This document shows positions 63,590-64,000 of a stretch of DNA of 64,000 nt, in pieces. Location: NCBI GenBank assembly GCA_017452265.1, contig JAFTMS010000007.1, positions 62,001 through 126,000 of the forward strand, read 5' to 3'. The notes under the pieces were generated by a model. That model ran no database searches. It had not been told where the DNA came from and worked only from the letters and a program-made list of their open reading frames with translations. This stretch comes from Bacteroidales bacterium. GTDB taxonomy: Bacteria > Bacteroidota > Bacteroidia > Bacteroidales > UBA932. How positions within the stretch are numbered: position 1 is the stretch's first letter; each line of letters starts with the position of its first letter. Both the position numbers and the translations under genes were made by a program.

Positions 63590-64000
63590 TTATTGCTCTA
63601 TGACGATATTCTTGCAGTGATGATGGACGAAGGAATTCTTTTCTTCGAATGTGTAAGGGTAGTCGTCGGTCATCTCTATAGTGTTGTTGCGGAAAGTCAG
63701 GTCTTCGACGCTGAAGAGATTGAGGATGCGCGGATCAAAGACACGGAATGTATTGTTCTCAATAAGAATTCCCCTATGATAGCCGCGTTCTGCCTTGTCA
63801 AGCTCCGGAATGCGTGTGCCGACTGCGATGCAGGCTGCTCCCCATGTAGGATATCCGAAATTACCGTTTTCAAACACATTGTTGCGGATGATCACTTCAC
63901 GTACGCCGGCCTGCTCGAACCAGAAGTTTCCGTCTCCCTCAAAAAGGATGGCCGCTCCCGGAATATGGAAATAGTTGTCTTCGATGACCATGCGTCCCCT
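63590..64000 (-). CDS. Right-handed beta-helix protein, C-terminal part, GH110-like alpha-galactosidase (cut by right edge)
   Basis: At least 136 codons, open through the right edge, ending at 63590. Beta-helix rungs are visible as Asn-rich repeats (VIEDNYFH, IIRNNVFEN, LIENNTFRV, TFRNNTIEM) spaced about 22-40 residues. The stretch AAILFEGDGNFWFEQAGV followed by TWGAACIAVG matches what I remember of GH110 alpha-1,3-galactosidases from Bacteroides, which act on blood-group B and related glycans. The catalytic part lies mostly outside. GC content returns to core level here, marking the end of the AT-rich cassette. Confidence 0.75.
   Translation of the reverse strand, partial: RGRMVIEDNYFHIPGAAILFEGDGNFWFEQAGVREVIIRNNVFENGNFGYPTWGAACIAVGTRIPELDKAERGYHRGILIENNTFRVFDPRILNLFSVEDLTFRNNTIEMTDDYPYTFEEKNSFVHHHCKNIVIEQ

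Overview
The window reads as a chromosomal piece of a Bacteroidales bacterium, probably host-associated and glycan-degrading. The grounds are sequence-internal: SusC/SusD outer-membrane pairs, a hybrid two-component regulator, BACON domains, many lipoproteins, repeated TAnnTTTG -7 promoter boxes with few Shine-Dalgarno sites, and an arginine pathway built on an N-succinylornithine carbamoyltransferase (Pro90 present). I cannot name genus or species. No rRNA, tRNA, CRISPR array or complete insertion sequence was seen.

Layout. 1-2.8 kb: the 3'-truncated rsmI, an acidic hypothetical protein, tdk, an exported TSCPD-domain protein and a small ribbon-helix-helix-like protein. 2.8-12.7 kb: arginine biosynthesis (GNAT acyltransferase, argG, argC, argD, an opposing DMT transporter, argF', argB, argE', argH), preceded by a structured leader, interrupted by a five-copy 51-bp tandem repeat and closed by a strong terminator. 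12.8-15.6 kb: a large exported WG-repeat protein. 15.7-19.4 kb: two PLP sulfur-amino-acid enzymes coupled to an exported CE1-like esterase. 19.5-25.6 kb: a GH3 lipoprotein, a fused FAD/Fe-S 2-hydroxyacid dehydrogenase and an aldo/keto reductase. 25.65-28.96 kb: a decayed accessory patch (small ORFs, antitoxin next to a broken PIN toxin, an HTH remnant, a coiled-coil protein, an AraC/alcohol dehydrogenase chimera) bracketed by related repeats. 28.96-45.4 kb: one long leftward run, susC-susD-glycan-binding protein-GH5-HTCS followed by a LysM glucosaminidase, mltG and rmuC. 45.6-52.3 kb: SGNH esterase, DJ-1, SDR, a double-VOC protein, a low-molecular-weight tyrosine phosphatase, alr and a membrane zinc protease. 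52.3-56.6 kb: a three-gene leftward glycan operon (SGNH esterase, GDSL protein, GH97).

56.6-63.5 kb is AT-rich and unlike the rest in composition. It holds two lipoprotein genes and a six-gene cassette in which each junction is an ATGA overlap or a 3-nt gap: Cys-rich-tailed lipoprotein, two paralogous small MKGF proteins, a frameshifted DUF1573 lipoprotein, a transglutaminase-fold lipoprotein, and an O-antigen-ligase/TPR membrane protein. I do not recognise it as a described system and regard it as the best candidate for new biology here. The right edge cuts a beta-helix protein resembling GH110 alpha-galactosidases.

Three near-identical stem-loops (about 8.99, 19.40 and 48.60 kb) carry compensatory base changes and form a repeated intergenic element.
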